DNA from: Rhodoferax sp. BAB1
Lineage (GTDB): Bacteria > Pseudomonadota > Gammaproteobacteria > Burkholderiales > Burkholderiaceae_C
Direction: 5' to 3'
DNA length: 64,000 bases
Assembly: GCF_013334205.1 (NCBI RefSeq)
Contig: NZ_CP054424.1
Coordinates: 826,001-890,000, forward strand
Shown here: positions 55,344-64,000 of the stretch, one piece after another
Numbering within the stretch: position 1 is the stretch's first letter
Layout of the letters: each line of letters opens with the position of its first letter
Translations under genes and position numbers: made by a program
Notes under the pieces: model-generated
The model's input: the letters and a program-made list of their open reading frames with translations, nothing else
Database searches by the model: none
What the model was told of the DNA's origin: nothing

Positions 55344-56456
55344 TTAAGCCTTCGGCTTTTTCAACTCGAAGTGGCCCTGCGCCACCGTCAGTCCGTTCAC
55401 CAGCAGCTCCACCGCGTGCCGCCCCGGGTAGTGCACACGCGTCGTGAAGTCGCTGATGGTCTGGGCCTTCTCCAGTGTCAGCTCGGCGCCGCCTTCCAGC
55501 GCCAGCGTGCGCAGCTTGAAGACCTTGCGGCTGCTCTCGCCGTTTTTCTTCACGTAGTGGATGGCGTAGTCCACCACCAGCTTCTGCGGCTGGTCTGCCG
55601 TTGAGACCAGCGTGGTCTTCAGCTGCAGCGTCTGGCCCAGGCGCAGCAGCCTGGGTGTCACGTCAAAGGAGGCCAGCCGCACCTTGGCGCCCAGCGTGGC
55701 CCCCACCAGTTGCAGCGCGCGCGGGTGGCCGGCCTTGATGAGGTTGCGCAGCGCGTGTTTGGCGATCCACTTCGTTTCGGGCTGCTGCGTGGGCCAGCCC
55801 TCCAGCAGGTCCAGCACCCACTCGGGGTGGTCCTTGGCCATGTCGTTCAGGTGGTTGGCCACCGAACGGCGCACGTAGTCCGCCGGGTCGGCCCGGAGCT
55901 TTTCCAGGATGGGCCGTGTGCGCTGCGGCTCGGCTGCCAGCAGCGGCAGGCGCCGGGCCCAGGGCAGGCGCGGGCGCGTGCCTTCGCTGGCCAGGCGGCG
56001 CACGTGTTCGTTCTCGTCTTCGGCCCAGCGCAGGGCCAGTGCCAGCACAGCCTCGGGGTCCTGTGCGATGTAGGGGCGGATGGCGAACTCCGCGCTGCTG
56101 TAGGGCGTGAGCTCGCGCAGCGCCTCCAGCGAGAGTTCGAAATGGTCCAGCCCGTGCCGGCCCACGAACTCGGGCAGCACCATGTCGGCAAAACCGCCGG
56201 GCAGCAGCGGCGCCATCTGGCGCACGATCTTCAGCGCGCGGGGGTAGGCGGGGGGCAGGTGCGCGCGCAGGCAATCCGCCGCATGGCTCAAACGCTGCAT
56301 GATGGACAAGTCTTCCAGCCCCTTGCGTGCCATGGCCAGGTAGGCCCGCTCATCGAAATCAGGGTGCACCTGCGCTGCGGCACGGCCGATGCGCGCCAGG
56401 GCCTTGGGGTTCAGCAGGTCCTTCAACAGCGGGGCGGGTTCTTTGTCGTGTGCCAT
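55344..56456 (-). CDS. DNA alkylation repair protein (AlkD-like HEAT repeats)
   Basis: The 370-residue protein is made of HEAT-like helices, with the AlkC/AlkD-type segments YSSAEFAIRPYIAQDPE, WAEDENEHVRRLASEGTRP, RLPWARRLPLL and DYVRRSVANHLNDMAKDHPEW. An extra C-terminal beta-rich domain (about 95 residues) follows. These proteins remove bulky N-alkyl bases, such as N3-methyladenine. The gene ends five bases from the convergent DUF2798 stop. Confidence 0.88.
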   Translation of the reverse strand: MAHDKEPAPLLKDLLNPKALARIGRAAAQVHPDFDERAYLAMARKGLEDLSIMQRLSHAADCLRAHLPPAYPRALKIVRQMAPLLPGGFADMVLPEFVGRHGLDHFELSLEALRELTPYSSAEFAIRPYIAQDPEAVLALALRWAEDENEHVRRLASEGTRPRLPWARRLPLLAAEPQRTRPILEKLRADPADYVRRSVANHLNDMAKDHPEWVLDLLEGWPTQQPETKWIAKHALRNLIKAGHPRALQLVGATLGAKVRLASFDVTPRLLRLGQTLQLKTTLVSTADQPQKLVVDYAIHYVKKNGESSRKVFKLRTLALEGGAELTLEKAQTISDFTTRVHYPGRHAVELLVNGLTVAQGHFELKKPKA

Positions 56457-56540
56457 GGCCCTGGATTCTGCCCCCTCGATCCCGCATCGCCTCCGACGCG
56501 CGCAGACCCTTGGTGTCTGGTGGCCAGGGCCAGCAGGTCA

Positions 56541-56552
56541 AGGGTAAACCCT
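56541..56552. promoter_or_regulatory. AGGG-TAAA-CCCT palindrome in the divergent alkylation repair / cyclase region
   Basis: This 4+4 dyad lies 85 bp before the alkylation repair start and about 195 bp before the cyclase start. It resembles those at 16931 and 18170. No clear gene function links the sites. Confidence 0.35.
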
Positions 56553-56747
56553 AGACCTGCTGCCGACCGCGAAGCGCACAGTGGAGCCGGGTGAAATACC
56601 AATTCAAGGCCATGCGCGCGCCAAGCATTCACCAACCCACGTTGCGCAACACCCCAGGGGTGCTACGTTGGGGACCCTCTTGTTTCCCGGGTTTTCAGGG
56701 CAGGTCGTCGGTCTGGCTGGTCTTCAACGGCCTCCTCCGAAAAAGGC

Positions 56748-58241
56748 ATGCCCATGGAGCTGCACCCGCATAAGGACGAGGCGCAAGGCGCGCACCTCCT
56801 CCTCAAGCCCGCCGGGCCCCAGGAGATCCGCTTTGCCTGGATCATGGTGCTGCTCTCGGCCGGTTTGTTCCTGCTGGCCTTGCCTTACTCCGCGCTCCAG
56901 TTCCAGCGCCACCCCGTGTTCGTGCCGGTCTACGTGACGGCGCTGATCATCAGCGACCTGATCACCGCCGTCATGCTCTACGGCCAGTACTACGTCCTGC
57001 GCTCGCGGGCCTTGCTCATCCTCGCCGCCGCCTATCTCTTCACGACCCTGGCCACCCTGGGTTTTGCCCTGCTCTTCCCCGGTCTGCTGGCGCCCATGGG
57101 CCTGTTCGGGGCCGGGCCGCAAAGCACGCCGGCCATGTACATGTTCTGGCACGCGGGTTTTCCGCTGGCCGTCATGGCCTATGCCGGGGCCAAACGTCGC
57201 CCGGCAGCACTGCCGCCCGCGGCGGCGCCTGGCCCTGCGCGCTATCCCATCCTGGCATCGGTGGCCATCGTGCTGGCCCTGGCGGCCGGCGGCCTCGCGG
57301 TGGCGGTCCTGGGGCACGATGAACTGCCCGTGGTGCTGGACGGCGACCGCGTCACCGTCGCCGGCCACCGCTGGCTGTTCGGTACCTGGCTGCTGAGCGT
57401 GCTGGCGCTGGCCGTGCTCTGGCGCAGCAAACCCCATACCGCCCTGGACGCCTGGCTGCTGGTGGTCATGTGCGTCTGGATCTTCGACGTGGCGCTGGCC
57501 GCCGTGCTCAACACCGGCCGCTACGACCTGGGCTGGTACGCCGGCCGCGCCTATGGTCTGCTGGCCGCCTGTTTCCTGCTCATCGTGCTGCTCAGCGAAC
57601 ACGCGCGCAGTTATGCACGCCTGGTGCAGGTCTCGGCCGAGCTGCGCAGCGCCAACGACCTGCTCTGGCAGATCTCCATGCAGGACGGCATGACCCAGCT
57701 GGCCAACCGCCGCGCCTTCGACAAATACCTGCAGGAGCAGAACGCCATCAATGCACGCCATGGCCGTAGCCTGGGCCTGGTGCTGGTCGACGTCGACCAC
57801 TTCAAGGCCTACAACGACCTCTATGGCCACCAGGCGGGGGACGACTGCCTCAAGCGGGTGGCCGCCGCCTTGCGCTCCTGCTGCCGCCGGCCCTCCGACC
57901 TGGCCGCGCGTTACGGCGGCGAAGAGTTCGCCCTCATCCTGCCCGACACCGACCAGCTCGGCGCCCTGTACGTGGCCGAAACCCTGCGCAACACCGTGCT
58001 GCGCTACCAGCTGCCCCATGCCGAGTGCAGCACCGGGCCATTTGTCAGCGTGAGCGTGGGTGTTGCGCTGGCCAGGCCCGGCAGCCTCACCGCCGTGGAA
58101 CCCCTGCTGGCCGCGGCCGACGCCGCCCTCTACCTGGCCAAGAGCCGCGGCCGCAACCAGGTGGTCTACGCCGACGCCGCCACCCCCGGCCCGCGCGAGG
58201 CACCCACGGCGCCGGCGCCGCTGAACCTGTCCCGGGCCTAG
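56748..58241 (+). CDS. membrane diguanylate cyclase with MASE4-like sensor
   Basis: The 497-residue protein has about eight helices in the first 280 residues, resembling the MASE4 sensory module (FAWIMVLLSAGLFLLALPYS, then a second cluster ending CFLLIVLLSEHARSYARL). The GGDEF domain has GGEEF at 390-394 and an I-site RPSD at 381-384, so it should make c-di-GMP with product inhibition. The ATG at 56754 is an equal alternative start. With the EAL protein at 10762 and the cyclase at 40131 it is the third c-di-GMP enzyme in the window. Confidence 0.88.
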   Translation: MPMELHPHKDEAQGAHLLLKPAGPQEIRFAWIMVLLSAGLFLLALPYSALQFQRHPVFVPVYVTALIISDLITAVMLYGQYYVLRSRALLILAAAYLFTTLATLGFALLFPGLLAPMGLFGAGPQSTPAMYMFWHAGFPLAVMAYAGAKRRPAALPPAAAPGPARYPILASVAIVLALAAGGLAVAVLGHDELPVVLDGDRVTVAGHRWLFGTWLLSVLALAVLWRSKPHTALDAWLLVVMCVWIFDVALAAVLNTGRYDLGWYAGRAYGLLAACFLLIVLLSEHARSYARLVQVSAELRSANDLLWQISMQDGMTQLANRRAFDKYLQEQNAINARHGRSLGLVLVDVDHFKAYNDLYGHQAGDDCLKRVAAALRSCCRRPSDLAARYGGEEFALILPDTDQLGALYVAETLRNTVLRYQLPHAECSTGPFVSVSVGVALARPGSLTAVEPLLAAADAALYLAKSRGRNQVVYADAATPGPREAPTAPAPLNLSRA

Positions 58242-58366
58242 GCGCTGCAGACCCGCCCCGACGCCACCCCGCCCAAGGGCCCTTCATCACCGCGATGCTG
58301 CTTGACAAGCCGCCCCGGCCGGGGAAGATGGTGTCCATCACGAACAGCTTTGGAAGTCGCCGCACC

Positions 58367-58774
58367 ATGGGAATGAAGATAGAAATCGAACAGGCCCTGC
58401 ACGCGCATTCGGCGTGGCGCAAGCACTTCAAGGATTTCCTGAGCGGCAAGGCCTCTTTTGACGTGGCCTCCGTGGGTGACAGCCACCGCTGCCAGTTCGG
58501 CGACTGGCTGGACCATGAAGGCTACCGCCTCATGCCCGAGAAGCGCCGCACCGAGGTTCAGCAGGCGCATGACGAGTTTCACCGGGTCGCGGCCGGCATC
58601 GTTGAGAAGATCCAGCAGAAAAAGTTTGCCGAAGCCAAGGAAGACCTCGCCAACGAGGGGCCCCTCAACCGGGCCAGCGCACGGCTGGCGGAAGTGCTCG
58701 TCAAGGCCAAGCTGCACGAGCCGGGTGCTGTTCCCCCCGCGACTTCGCCGGAAAAAGACGCAGCGCCCGAGTAA
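58367..58774 (+). CDS. CZB (chemoreceptor zinc-binding) domain protein
   Basis: The 135-residue protein has the CZB pattern: a His in AHSAWRKHFKDFL, the Cys in CQFGDWLDHEG and HDEFHRVAA, the 3His/1Cys zinc site. It stands alone, without a chemoreceptor or cyclase domain, and follows the cyclase gene on the same strand. CZB domains link zinc to c-di-GMP or chemotaxis control, so an action on the cyclase at 56748 is possible. ATGs at 58328 and 58373 are alternative starts. Confidence 0.83.
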   Translation: MGMKIEIEQALHAHSAWRKHFKDFLSGKASFDVASVGDSHRCQFGDWLDHEGYRLMPEKRRTEVQQAHDEFHRVAAGIVEKIQQKKFAEAKEDLANEGPLNRASARLAEVLVKAKLHEPGAVPPATSPEKDAAPE

Positions 58775-58833
58775 GCGCGCTGCCCGGCCCGGCGGCGCTT
58801 GGCAGTCGCATCCTGCGCTGGCAGACTCTTGGT

Positions 58834-59889
58834 ATGAAACTCCTTGAATTGGGATGGGATGCGTGCTTGGCGGCACAAGCCGGTGAACTGTGCGGGCCGG
58901 ATGCGTCCCCGGCCCGGGTCACTGCGGTCGATAGGGGGCGCTGCCTCATCCGGGGCGAACACGGTGAAGTGCCTGCCGAGCTGACCGGCAAGTTCCTCCA
59001 CCTCGCGGAGTCGTCCGCCGAATTGCCCTGTGTGGGCGACTGGGTGTGCGCGCACTACCTGGACGGCGCCAGCCACGCGATCATTCACCACCTCTTGCCG
59101 CGCCGCTCCTTCCTGCGGCGCAAGGCCGCCGGCCGCGATGTCGAGTTCCAGATGATTGCTGCCAACATCGACGTGGCCTTCATCGTGCAGGCCTGCCACT
59201 TCGACTTCAACGCCCGCCGCCTGGAACGCTACCTGGTCATGGTGCGCGACGGCCATATCCAGCCCGTGGTGCTGCTGACCAAGACCGATCTGGTGAGCCC
59301 GCAGGAACTGGAGCAGCTGATCGCCCGCATCCGGGAGATGGGCGTGGACGCCGACATCGTCTGCGTCAGCAACGTCACGGGTGCGGGTGTGGACCAGGTG
59401 CGCGAACTCATGGTGCCGGGCAAGACCTATTGCCTGCTCGGTTCTTCCGGTGTCGGCAAGACCACACTCATCAACCGCCTGCAGGGCGACGACACGCTGG
59501 AAACCCGCGAGGTCAGCCACACCGGGGAGGGGCGCCACACCACCACGCGCCGCCACCTGGTCGTGCTGGGGCAGGGCGCGCTGCTGATCGACATGCCGGG
59601 CATGCGCGAGCTGGGCCTGCTGGGCGCAGGCGAGGGCCTCAACGAAACCTATGTCGACATCGACACCCTGGCGACCGGCTGCCGCTACCCGGATTGCACC
59701 CATGGCAGCGAACCGGGCTGCGCGGTGCGGGCCGCGATCGAGCGCCAGGAACTCAGCGAAGAACACCTGCGCAACTACCAGAAGCTGCGCAAGGAATCCG
59801 AGTTTCACGAACTTTCCAGCCTGGAGCGGCGCAAGAAAGACCGGGCCTTCGGTCGTTTTGTTCACACCTACAAGAAGCAGCAGGACTGA
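58834..59889 (+). CDS. rsgA: ribosome small subunit-dependent GTPase A
   Basis: The 351-residue protein has the circularly permuted GTPase order: G4 (LLTKTD, about 148) before G1 (GSSGVGKT, about 203-210). An OB fold is at the N-terminus and a zinc motif (CRYPDCTHGSEPGC) at the C-terminus. RsgA checks late maturation of the 30S subunit. It is convergent with the Hsp70 gene. Confidence 0.95.
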   Translation: MKLLELGWDACLAAQAGELCGPDASPARVTAVDRGRCLIRGEHGEVPAELTGKFLHLAESSAELPCVGDWVCAHYLDGASHAIIHHLLPRRSFLRRKAAGRDVEFQMIAANIDVAFIVQACHFDFNARRLERYLVMVRDGHIQPVVLLTKTDLVSPQELEQLIARIREMGVDADIVCVSNVTGAGVDQVRELMVPGKTYCLLGSSGVGKTTLINRLQGDDTLETREVSHTGEGRHTTTRRHLVVLGQGALLIDMPGMRELGLLGAGEGLNETYVDIDTLATGCRYPDCTHGSEPGCAVRAAIERQELSEEHLRNYQKLRKESEFHELSSLERRKKDRAFGRFVHTYKKQQD

Positions 59890-59905
59890 GCGCCCGCCCC
59901 GCTGC

Positions 59906-61156
59906 TCAGCCGCCGCTGTAGACCAGCCCCGACGCCACCCCGCCGAAGAGGTCCCCCTCCACCAGCGGCACGCCCGCAAACTCCGCCTGCAGCGCGCGCT
60001 GGAAAGGCCGCAGGGCCGAGGAGCCGCCGGTGAGGTAGATGGCGTCCAGCGCTCCGTCGGCTACGCCGGCCTTGTGCACGCAGTCGCGCGCGCAGGCCAC
60101 GGTGCGCTCCAGCAGGCTGTGCAGCTGCGCTTGCATGGCGGCCACTGTCATGGGGGCGGCCAGGGCGGCTGCCACGTAAGACAGGTCCAGCGTCGTGTCC
60201 GCATCCGTCTGCGAGCAGCGGATCTTGGCCAACTCCACCTCGTGGGCGATGCGGTGGCCGTAACGCTCCGTCAGCACGCGCATCAGGCGCTGGTGCAGGG
60301 TGATGTCCGCATAGTTGGTCCACAGGGCCTGCGCCTGCGCAATGGCACGCGGCTGGTAGAGCCAGTGGATCAGGTGCCAGGTGGAGAGGTCGAAGAAGAT
60401 GCGGCTGGGCACCTCGCGCCCCTCGGGGCCGATGTGGCGGTAACCCAGCAGGGGCATCACCTGCTCCAGGCTGAGCTTGTGGTCGAAGTCCGTGCCGCCG
60501 ATGTGCACGCCCGTGGTGGCCAGCACGTCACTCGTGCGGTCCACCTTTTTCATGCGCTCGGGCCCCAGCCGCACCACGGTGAAGTCCGAGGTGCCGCCGC
60601 CCAGGTCCACCACCAGCACCGTGCTCTCTTTGCTCAGGCGGCGCTCGTAGTCCAGCGCTGCGGCAATCGGCTCCAGCTGGAAGCTCACGTCCGTGAAACC
60701 CACCGCCTGCGCCGCCTGTTGCAGCGAAGCCTGGGCCAGCGCGTCGCGTTCAGGGTCGTCGTCCACGAAGTGCACGGGCCGCCCCATCACCACGCGCGTG
60801 GGTGCCGCGCCCAGCGCCAGGGTGGCGCGCTCGCGCAGCGTGGCCAGGAAGGTGGCGATGATGTCCTGAAAGCTCACCTGCTGGTTGTTGATGACCGTGG
60901 TCTCCAGCAGCAGCGGGCTGCCCAGCAGGCTCTTGAGCGAGCGCATCAGCCGCCCCTCCGTGCCTTCCAGGTAGTGCGTCACCGCGTCGCGGCCGAAGTG
61001 GGTGCTGTGGTCTTCGTGGTTGTAGAACACCGCCGTGGGCATGGCCGTGGCCGCGCCTTCCAGCGGGATCAGGCGCGCCGTGCCCCCGGGCGCGGCCCAG
61101 GCCATGGCGGAGTTGGAAGTGCCGAAATCGATGCCGAGGGTGCCGGGGAGGGTCAT
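59906..61156 (-). CDS. Hsp70-family ATPase, YegD-like
   Basis: The 416-residue protein has the actin/Hsp70 nucleotide motifs GIDFGTSNSAMAWA, VVDLGGGTSDFTVV and IYLTGGSSALRPFQ, without the peptide-binding domain of DnaK. It matches E. coli YegD in length and layout. Its function is not established; it may be a chaperone-like ATPase. Confidence 0.9.
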   Translation of the reverse strand: MTLPGTLGIDFGTSNSAMAWAAPGGTARLIPLEGAATAMPTAVFYNHEDHSTHFGRDAVTHYLEGTEGRLMRSLKSLLGSPLLLETTVINNQQVSFQDIIATFLATLRERATLALGAAPTRVVMGRPVHFVDDDPERDALAQASLQQAAQAVGFTDVSFQLEPIAAALDYERRLSKESTVLVVDLGGGTSDFTVVRLGPERMKKVDRTSDVLATTGVHIGGTDFDHKLSLEQVMPLLGYRHIGPEGREVPSRIFFDLSTWHLIHWLYQPRAIAQAQALWTNYADITLHQRLMRVLTERYGHRIAHEVELAKIRCSQTDADTTLDLSYVAAALAAPMTVAAMQAQLHSLLERTVACARDCVHKAGVADGALDAIYLTGGSSALRPFQRALQAEFAGVPLVEGDLFGGVASGLVYSGG

Positions 61157-61531
61157 GGAGCGGGAGGTGAGGGCAGGGGCCTGGGGTGCAGGCGGCGAAG
61201 GACGGGCATTGTGCCATTGCGGCGACCCTAATCCCGCGCGCTTTAGTGCGATACCCCTTTGCCGCTACCATCCCCGCTCCGAACCCCACCACCGTTATCA
61301 CCGTGCCCGCCACCTTCACGCCCCGACACACGAGCGCCCCGAGCCGCCCGTTCGGGCAGCGGTGCGCCGCCGTGTGCAAGACCTGGCCCCGCAAGCCGGT
61401 CGCACATTCCCCGGCCCGGCGATAACCCTTACCCCCTTACTGCGCAACCATCCATCGCCGGGCCCCCGCCCCGCGCGATCGCGGCCGCCTGCAACAAGAG
61501 CAGGCCGGCTCGCACTTGATGGAGATGTTTC
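61157..61531. other. 375-bp gene-free stretch between the Hsp70 gene and rnk
   Basis: This divergent region holds the promoters of two genes. I see no open frame with coding character, no terminator and no convincing repeat. The only clear signal is a GGAG site at 61521-61524 for rnk. Confidence 0.6.
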
Positions 61532-61921
61532 ATGGTTTCCCACCCCGGCGCTGAGCGCCAGCTGACCGAACTCGACTTTGCCCGCCTGTCCACCCTCTAT
61601 GGCCGGCCCCTGCCCGAGGAACTGGGCACAGCCCACCTGGTGCCCTCGCGCGAGATCGCGCCAGACATCGTCACCATGTATTCCCAGGTGGAACTGGCCT
61701 ACATCGATTCCGGCCACCGGCAGAAGCTCACGCTCTGCTACCCGCGCGACGCCGAGCCCGCGCTGGGTTTTGTCTCGGTGCTCTCGCCCATAGGCGCGGC
61801 CCTGCTGGGCCTGCGCCTGGGCGACATGGCCCGCTGGCGTCTGCCGCAGGGGGAGGAGCGCTGCGCCGAGGTGGCGGCCATCCTCTTCCAGCCCGAAGCC
61901 TCGGGCGACTACACCAGCTGA
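61532..61921 (+). CDS. rnk: nucleoside diphosphate kinase regulator (GreA/Rnk family)
   Basis: The 129-residue protein has the short N-terminal helix hairpin (LTELDFARLSTLYGR) and the C-terminal FKBP-like GreA domain (ARE.APDIVTMYSQVEL, LSPIGAALLGLRLGD). Rnk binds RNA polymerase in the secondary channel. The ATG has GGAG seven bases upstream. Its identity rests on fold and length; a Gre-like protein is an alternative. Confidence 0.85.
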   Translation: MVSHPGAERQLTELDFARLSTLYGRPLPEELGTAHLVPSREIAPDIVTMYSQVELAYIDSGHRQKLTLCYPRDAEPALGFVSVLSPIGAALLGLRLGDMARWRLPQGEERCAEVAAILFQPEASGDYTS

Positions 61922-62026
61922 ACCCTGGCCGGGCAGCGCAGCCGCCTGCCTGCCCGGCCATGCCTTAAAGTGTCGCCACGCCCGGGGCCCGCGCCCGGGT
62001 GCGGACCACCAGAACAAAAGACAGAC

Positions 62027-63328
62027 ATGACTTCCCAGAACCAAGACCTAGCCCCCGTCCTCATCGCCGGCGGCGGCATCGGCGGCCTCACGCTGGCCCT
62101 CACCCTGCACCAGATCGGCGTGCCCTGCCAGGTGTTTGAAGCCGTGCCTGAAATGTTGCCCCTGGGCGTGGGCATCAACCTGCAGCCCAATGCCGTGCGC
62201 GAACTGTACGAGCTGGGCATAGGCGCCGAGCAGCTGGATGCCATCGGCATCCAGGCCAAGGAATGGGCCCTGGTGGGCCGCAACGGCAACGACGTGTATT
62301 CAGAGCCGCGCGGCCTGCTGGCCGGTTACAAGTGGCCGCAGTATTCGGTGCACCGCGGCCAGCTGCAGATGCTGTTGCTGGCTGAAGTGCAACGCCGCCT
62401 GGGGCCGGGCGCCGTGCAGCTGGGCCAGCGTGTCACCGGTTACCGCAACGACGCGCAGGGTGTCACCGCCTTCATCGAGACCCGCAAGGGCGAACGCCGC
62501 GAAGTGCAGGGTAGTCTGCTGATTGCCGCCGACGGCCTGCACTCCGCCGTGCGCGCGCAGATGCACCCCACGCAGCCGCCCATCCAGTGGGGCGGCGCCA
62601 TCATGTGGCGCGGCACCACGCCGGGGGTGGCGCACCGCACCGGCGCCTCCTTCGTGGGCGTGGGCTCACTGCGCCACCGTGTGGTGGTCTACCCCATCTC
62701 CCCGCCGGACCCGGCCACCGGCCTGTCCACCATCAACTGGATCGCCGAGATCACCGTGGACAACCAGGGCGGCTGGACCCAGGGCGACTGGAACCGCCGC
62801 GTGAAGCTGGAAGAGTTCATCCACCACTTCGAGGGCTGGAACTACGACTGGCTCGACGTGCCCGCCATGCTGCGCGGTGCGAAAGAAGTGTTCGAGTACC
62901 CCATGATCGACCGCGACCCCGTGCCCACCTGGGTGGACGGCCGCGTGGCCCTGCTGGGTGACGCCGCCCACGTGATGTACCCCGTGGGCTCGGCCGGCGC
63001 CAGCCAGGCCATCGTCGACACACGCGTGCTGGGCGCGGCCATGGTGCAGCACGGCGTGAACGCGCAGGCGCTGCAGGCCTACGACCAGAAGCTGTGCAAG
63101 GACATCTCGGCCCTGGTGCTGCGCAACCGCGGCTCCGGCCCCTTCGCCATCCTGGGCCTGGTGGAAGAGCGCTGCGGCGGCGTCTTCGACAACATCGACG
63201 ATGTGATCCCCAAGGCCGAGCGCGAGGAGTTCATGGCGCGCTACAAGCAGGCGGCAGGGTTTGCGATGGAGGCCTTGAATGCGGCGGCGCCGATTATTGC
63301 GGTGGGGGCGAGGGTGGGGCGGGGCTGA
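62027..63328 (+). CDS. FAD-dependent monooxygenase (salicylate hydroxylase-like)
   Basis: The 433-residue protein has an N-terminal dinucleotide motif VLIAGGGIGGLTLALTLHQI, the DG motif LLIAADGLHSAVRAQM, and the FAD motif RVALLGDAAHVMYPVGSAGA. It resembles 3- or 6-hydroxybenzoate and salicylate hydroxylases of the PHBH group. It stands alone, 100 bp downstream of rnk, with no catabolic neighbours. Substrate unknown. Confidence 0.88.
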   Translation: MTSQNQDLAPVLIAGGGIGGLTLALTLHQIGVPCQVFEAVPEMLPLGVGINLQPNAVRELYELGIGAEQLDAIGIQAKEWALVGRNGNDVYSEPRGLLAGYKWPQYSVHRGQLQMLLLAEVQRRLGPGAVQLGQRVTGYRNDAQGVTAFIETRKGERREVQGSLLIAADGLHSAVRAQMHPTQPPIQWGGAIMWRGTTPGVAHRTGASFVGVGSLRHRVVVYPISPPDPATGLSTINWIAEITVDNQGGWTQGDWNRRVKLEEFIHHFEGWNYDWLDVPAMLRGAKEVFEYPMIDRDPVPTWVDGRVALLGDAAHVMYPVGSAGASQAIVDTRVLGAAMVQHGVNAQALQAYDQKLCKDISALVLRNRGSGPFAILGLVEERCGGVFDNIDDVIPKAEREEFMARYKQAAGFAMEALNAAAPIIAVGARVGRG

Positions 63329-63493
63329 TCACAACGCTGGGCAAGACATTCAGGATGACCCTTTTGGGGGATAGCCGCGACTTCACTGCCTCCCTAGAAT
63401 CGCATTGCACCTGCAAGTTCGGGTGAATCCGTCGCGTGGCATAGCGCTACGCATGCATAAGTAGTCCGCAACAGGACACCAAGGGAGGTTGTG

Positions 63494-63862
63494 ATGAGCT
63501 GGTTTTTTCTGGCCTTGCAAAAATACGCCGTCTTCAGCGGCCGCTCGCGTCGTAGCGAGTACTGGTATTTCATGCTGTTTTATCTGCTGATCTTCGTGGC
63601 CCTGGTCTTTCTGGATAACGGCCTGGGCACCTACAACCGCAAATCAGACGTTGGTCTGTTCAGCACCCTCTATGCCTTGCTGATGCTCCTGCCCAGCTTT
63701 GCCGTGGCGGCCAGGCGCCTGCATGACATGGGCAAATCGGGCTGGTGGCAGTTGATCGCGATCATCCCGTTCATCGGTGGGCTGGTCTTGATCGCCTTTC
63801 TCATACGAGACAGCCAGGCTGGCCAGAACAAGTACGGACCCAATCCGAAAGCCGCAGCTTGA
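63494..63862 (+). CDS. DUF805 membrane protein
   Basis: The 122-residue protein matches the DUF805 family: aromatic N-terminus MSWFFLALQKYAVFSGRSRR, SEYWYFMLFYLLIF, and ARRLHDMGKSGWW between helices. It has four helices. The ATG at 63494 follows GGGAGG by five bases; the GTG at 63491 is in frame but too close. Function is unknown. Confidence 0.9.
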   Translation: MSWFFLALQKYAVFSGRSRRSEYWYFMLFYLLIFVALVFLDNGLGTYNRKSDVGLFSTLYALLMLLPSFAVAARRLHDMGKSGWWQLIAIIPFIGGLVLIAFLIRDSQAGQNKYGPNPKAAA

Positions 63863-63867
63863 AAACC

Positions 63868-64000
63868 ATGTCTGATCAGCATCTTTCCATACTCAAGCGA
63901 GTCGGTTGGGTCCTGCTGCTTGTCGGGGTGATCGACATTGCCTACATGATCTACTGCATCAGCAACAGCATTTCATATTCATCGAGCCTGAACATCTTCG
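63868..64000 (+). CDS. membrane protein, cut by window end
   Basis: An ATG at 63868, five bases after the DUF805 stop, opens a frame to the edge (MSDQHLSILKRVGWVLLLVG...). The first 44 residues contain one helix, and the rest is outside the window. It is likely in an operon with the DUF805 gene. No family is recognised. Confidence 0.65.
   Translation, partial: MSDQHLSILKRVGWVLLLVGVIDIAYMIYCISNSISYSSSLNIF

Overview
The window is GC-rich and almost fully coding. It looks like a chromosomal segment of a Burkholderiales bacterium, most probably of the family Comamonadaceae. The reasons are the gene order Rieske oxygenase / xseB / ispA / dxs, several orphan Bug-type solute receptors and TRAP transporters, high-GC codon use throughout, and short family-type intergenic repeats. 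I cannot name a genus from the sequence alone.

Layout. 1-13.6 kb is mixed housekeeping: a truncated Bug receptor, a frameshifted lytic transglycosylase, an LLM oxidoreductase, the RNA helicase DbpA, a dienelactone hydrolase, a ZIP metal transporter, a putative antiporter, a mercaptopyruvate sulfurtransferase, a DMT exporter, a CSS/EAL phosphodiesterase and a Rieske oxygenase. 13.7-16.9 kb holds xseB-ispA-dxs (isoprenoid precursors). 17-22 kb holds a TRAP system with two tandemly duplicated receptor genes facing the dctM-dctQ permease genes. 22.2-28.4 kb holds an EgtB/SenA-like enzyme, a ModE/periplasmic-binding-protein hybrid regulator, and a tungstate/molybdate operon (tupB-tupC-tupA, a ModA-like lipoprotein, a SUOX-fold protein). 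29-37.5 kb is a LysR-controlled aromatic-catabolism operon: DUF336 protein, amidohydrolase, extradiol dioxygenase, FAH-family hydrolase, FAD hydroxylase, and two Bug receptors around a YbhB lipoprotein. 37.6-41.3 kb has a PDZ/glycine-zipper/SHOCT protein, a GNAT acetyltransferase and a diguanylate cyclase.

41.5-52.3 kb is the most notable region, a selenocysteine island. It has fdnG with an in-frame TGA at codon 196 followed by a clear bacterial SECIS hairpin, then fdnH, fdnI, fdhE, selA, selB and the tRNA-Sec gene (selC). Directly downstream are three overlapping genes: a GcvH-like lipoyl-domain protein, a DsrE-family protein and a YdjA-like nitroreductase. I propose that this trio has a role in selenium or sulfur handling linked to selenocysteine synthesis; this is inference. 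The tup/mod operon at 24.7-28.4 kb could supply the W or Mo that the formate dehydrogenase needs, and the EgtB-like enzyme could be a second selenium user if it is a selenoneine synthase.

52.3-64 kb: a 269-bp MITE-like element with 31-bp terminal inverted repeats, a three-repeat DUF4148 protein, LysR and MarR regulators (the latter with two operator-like dyads), a DUF2798 membrane protein, a DNA alkylation repair protein, a second diguanylate cyclase, a CZB protein, RsgA, a YegD-like Hsp70, Rnk, a FAD monooxygenase, a DUF805 protein and a partial membrane protein at the edge. No rRNA, CRISPR array, prophage or complete insertion sequence was seen.
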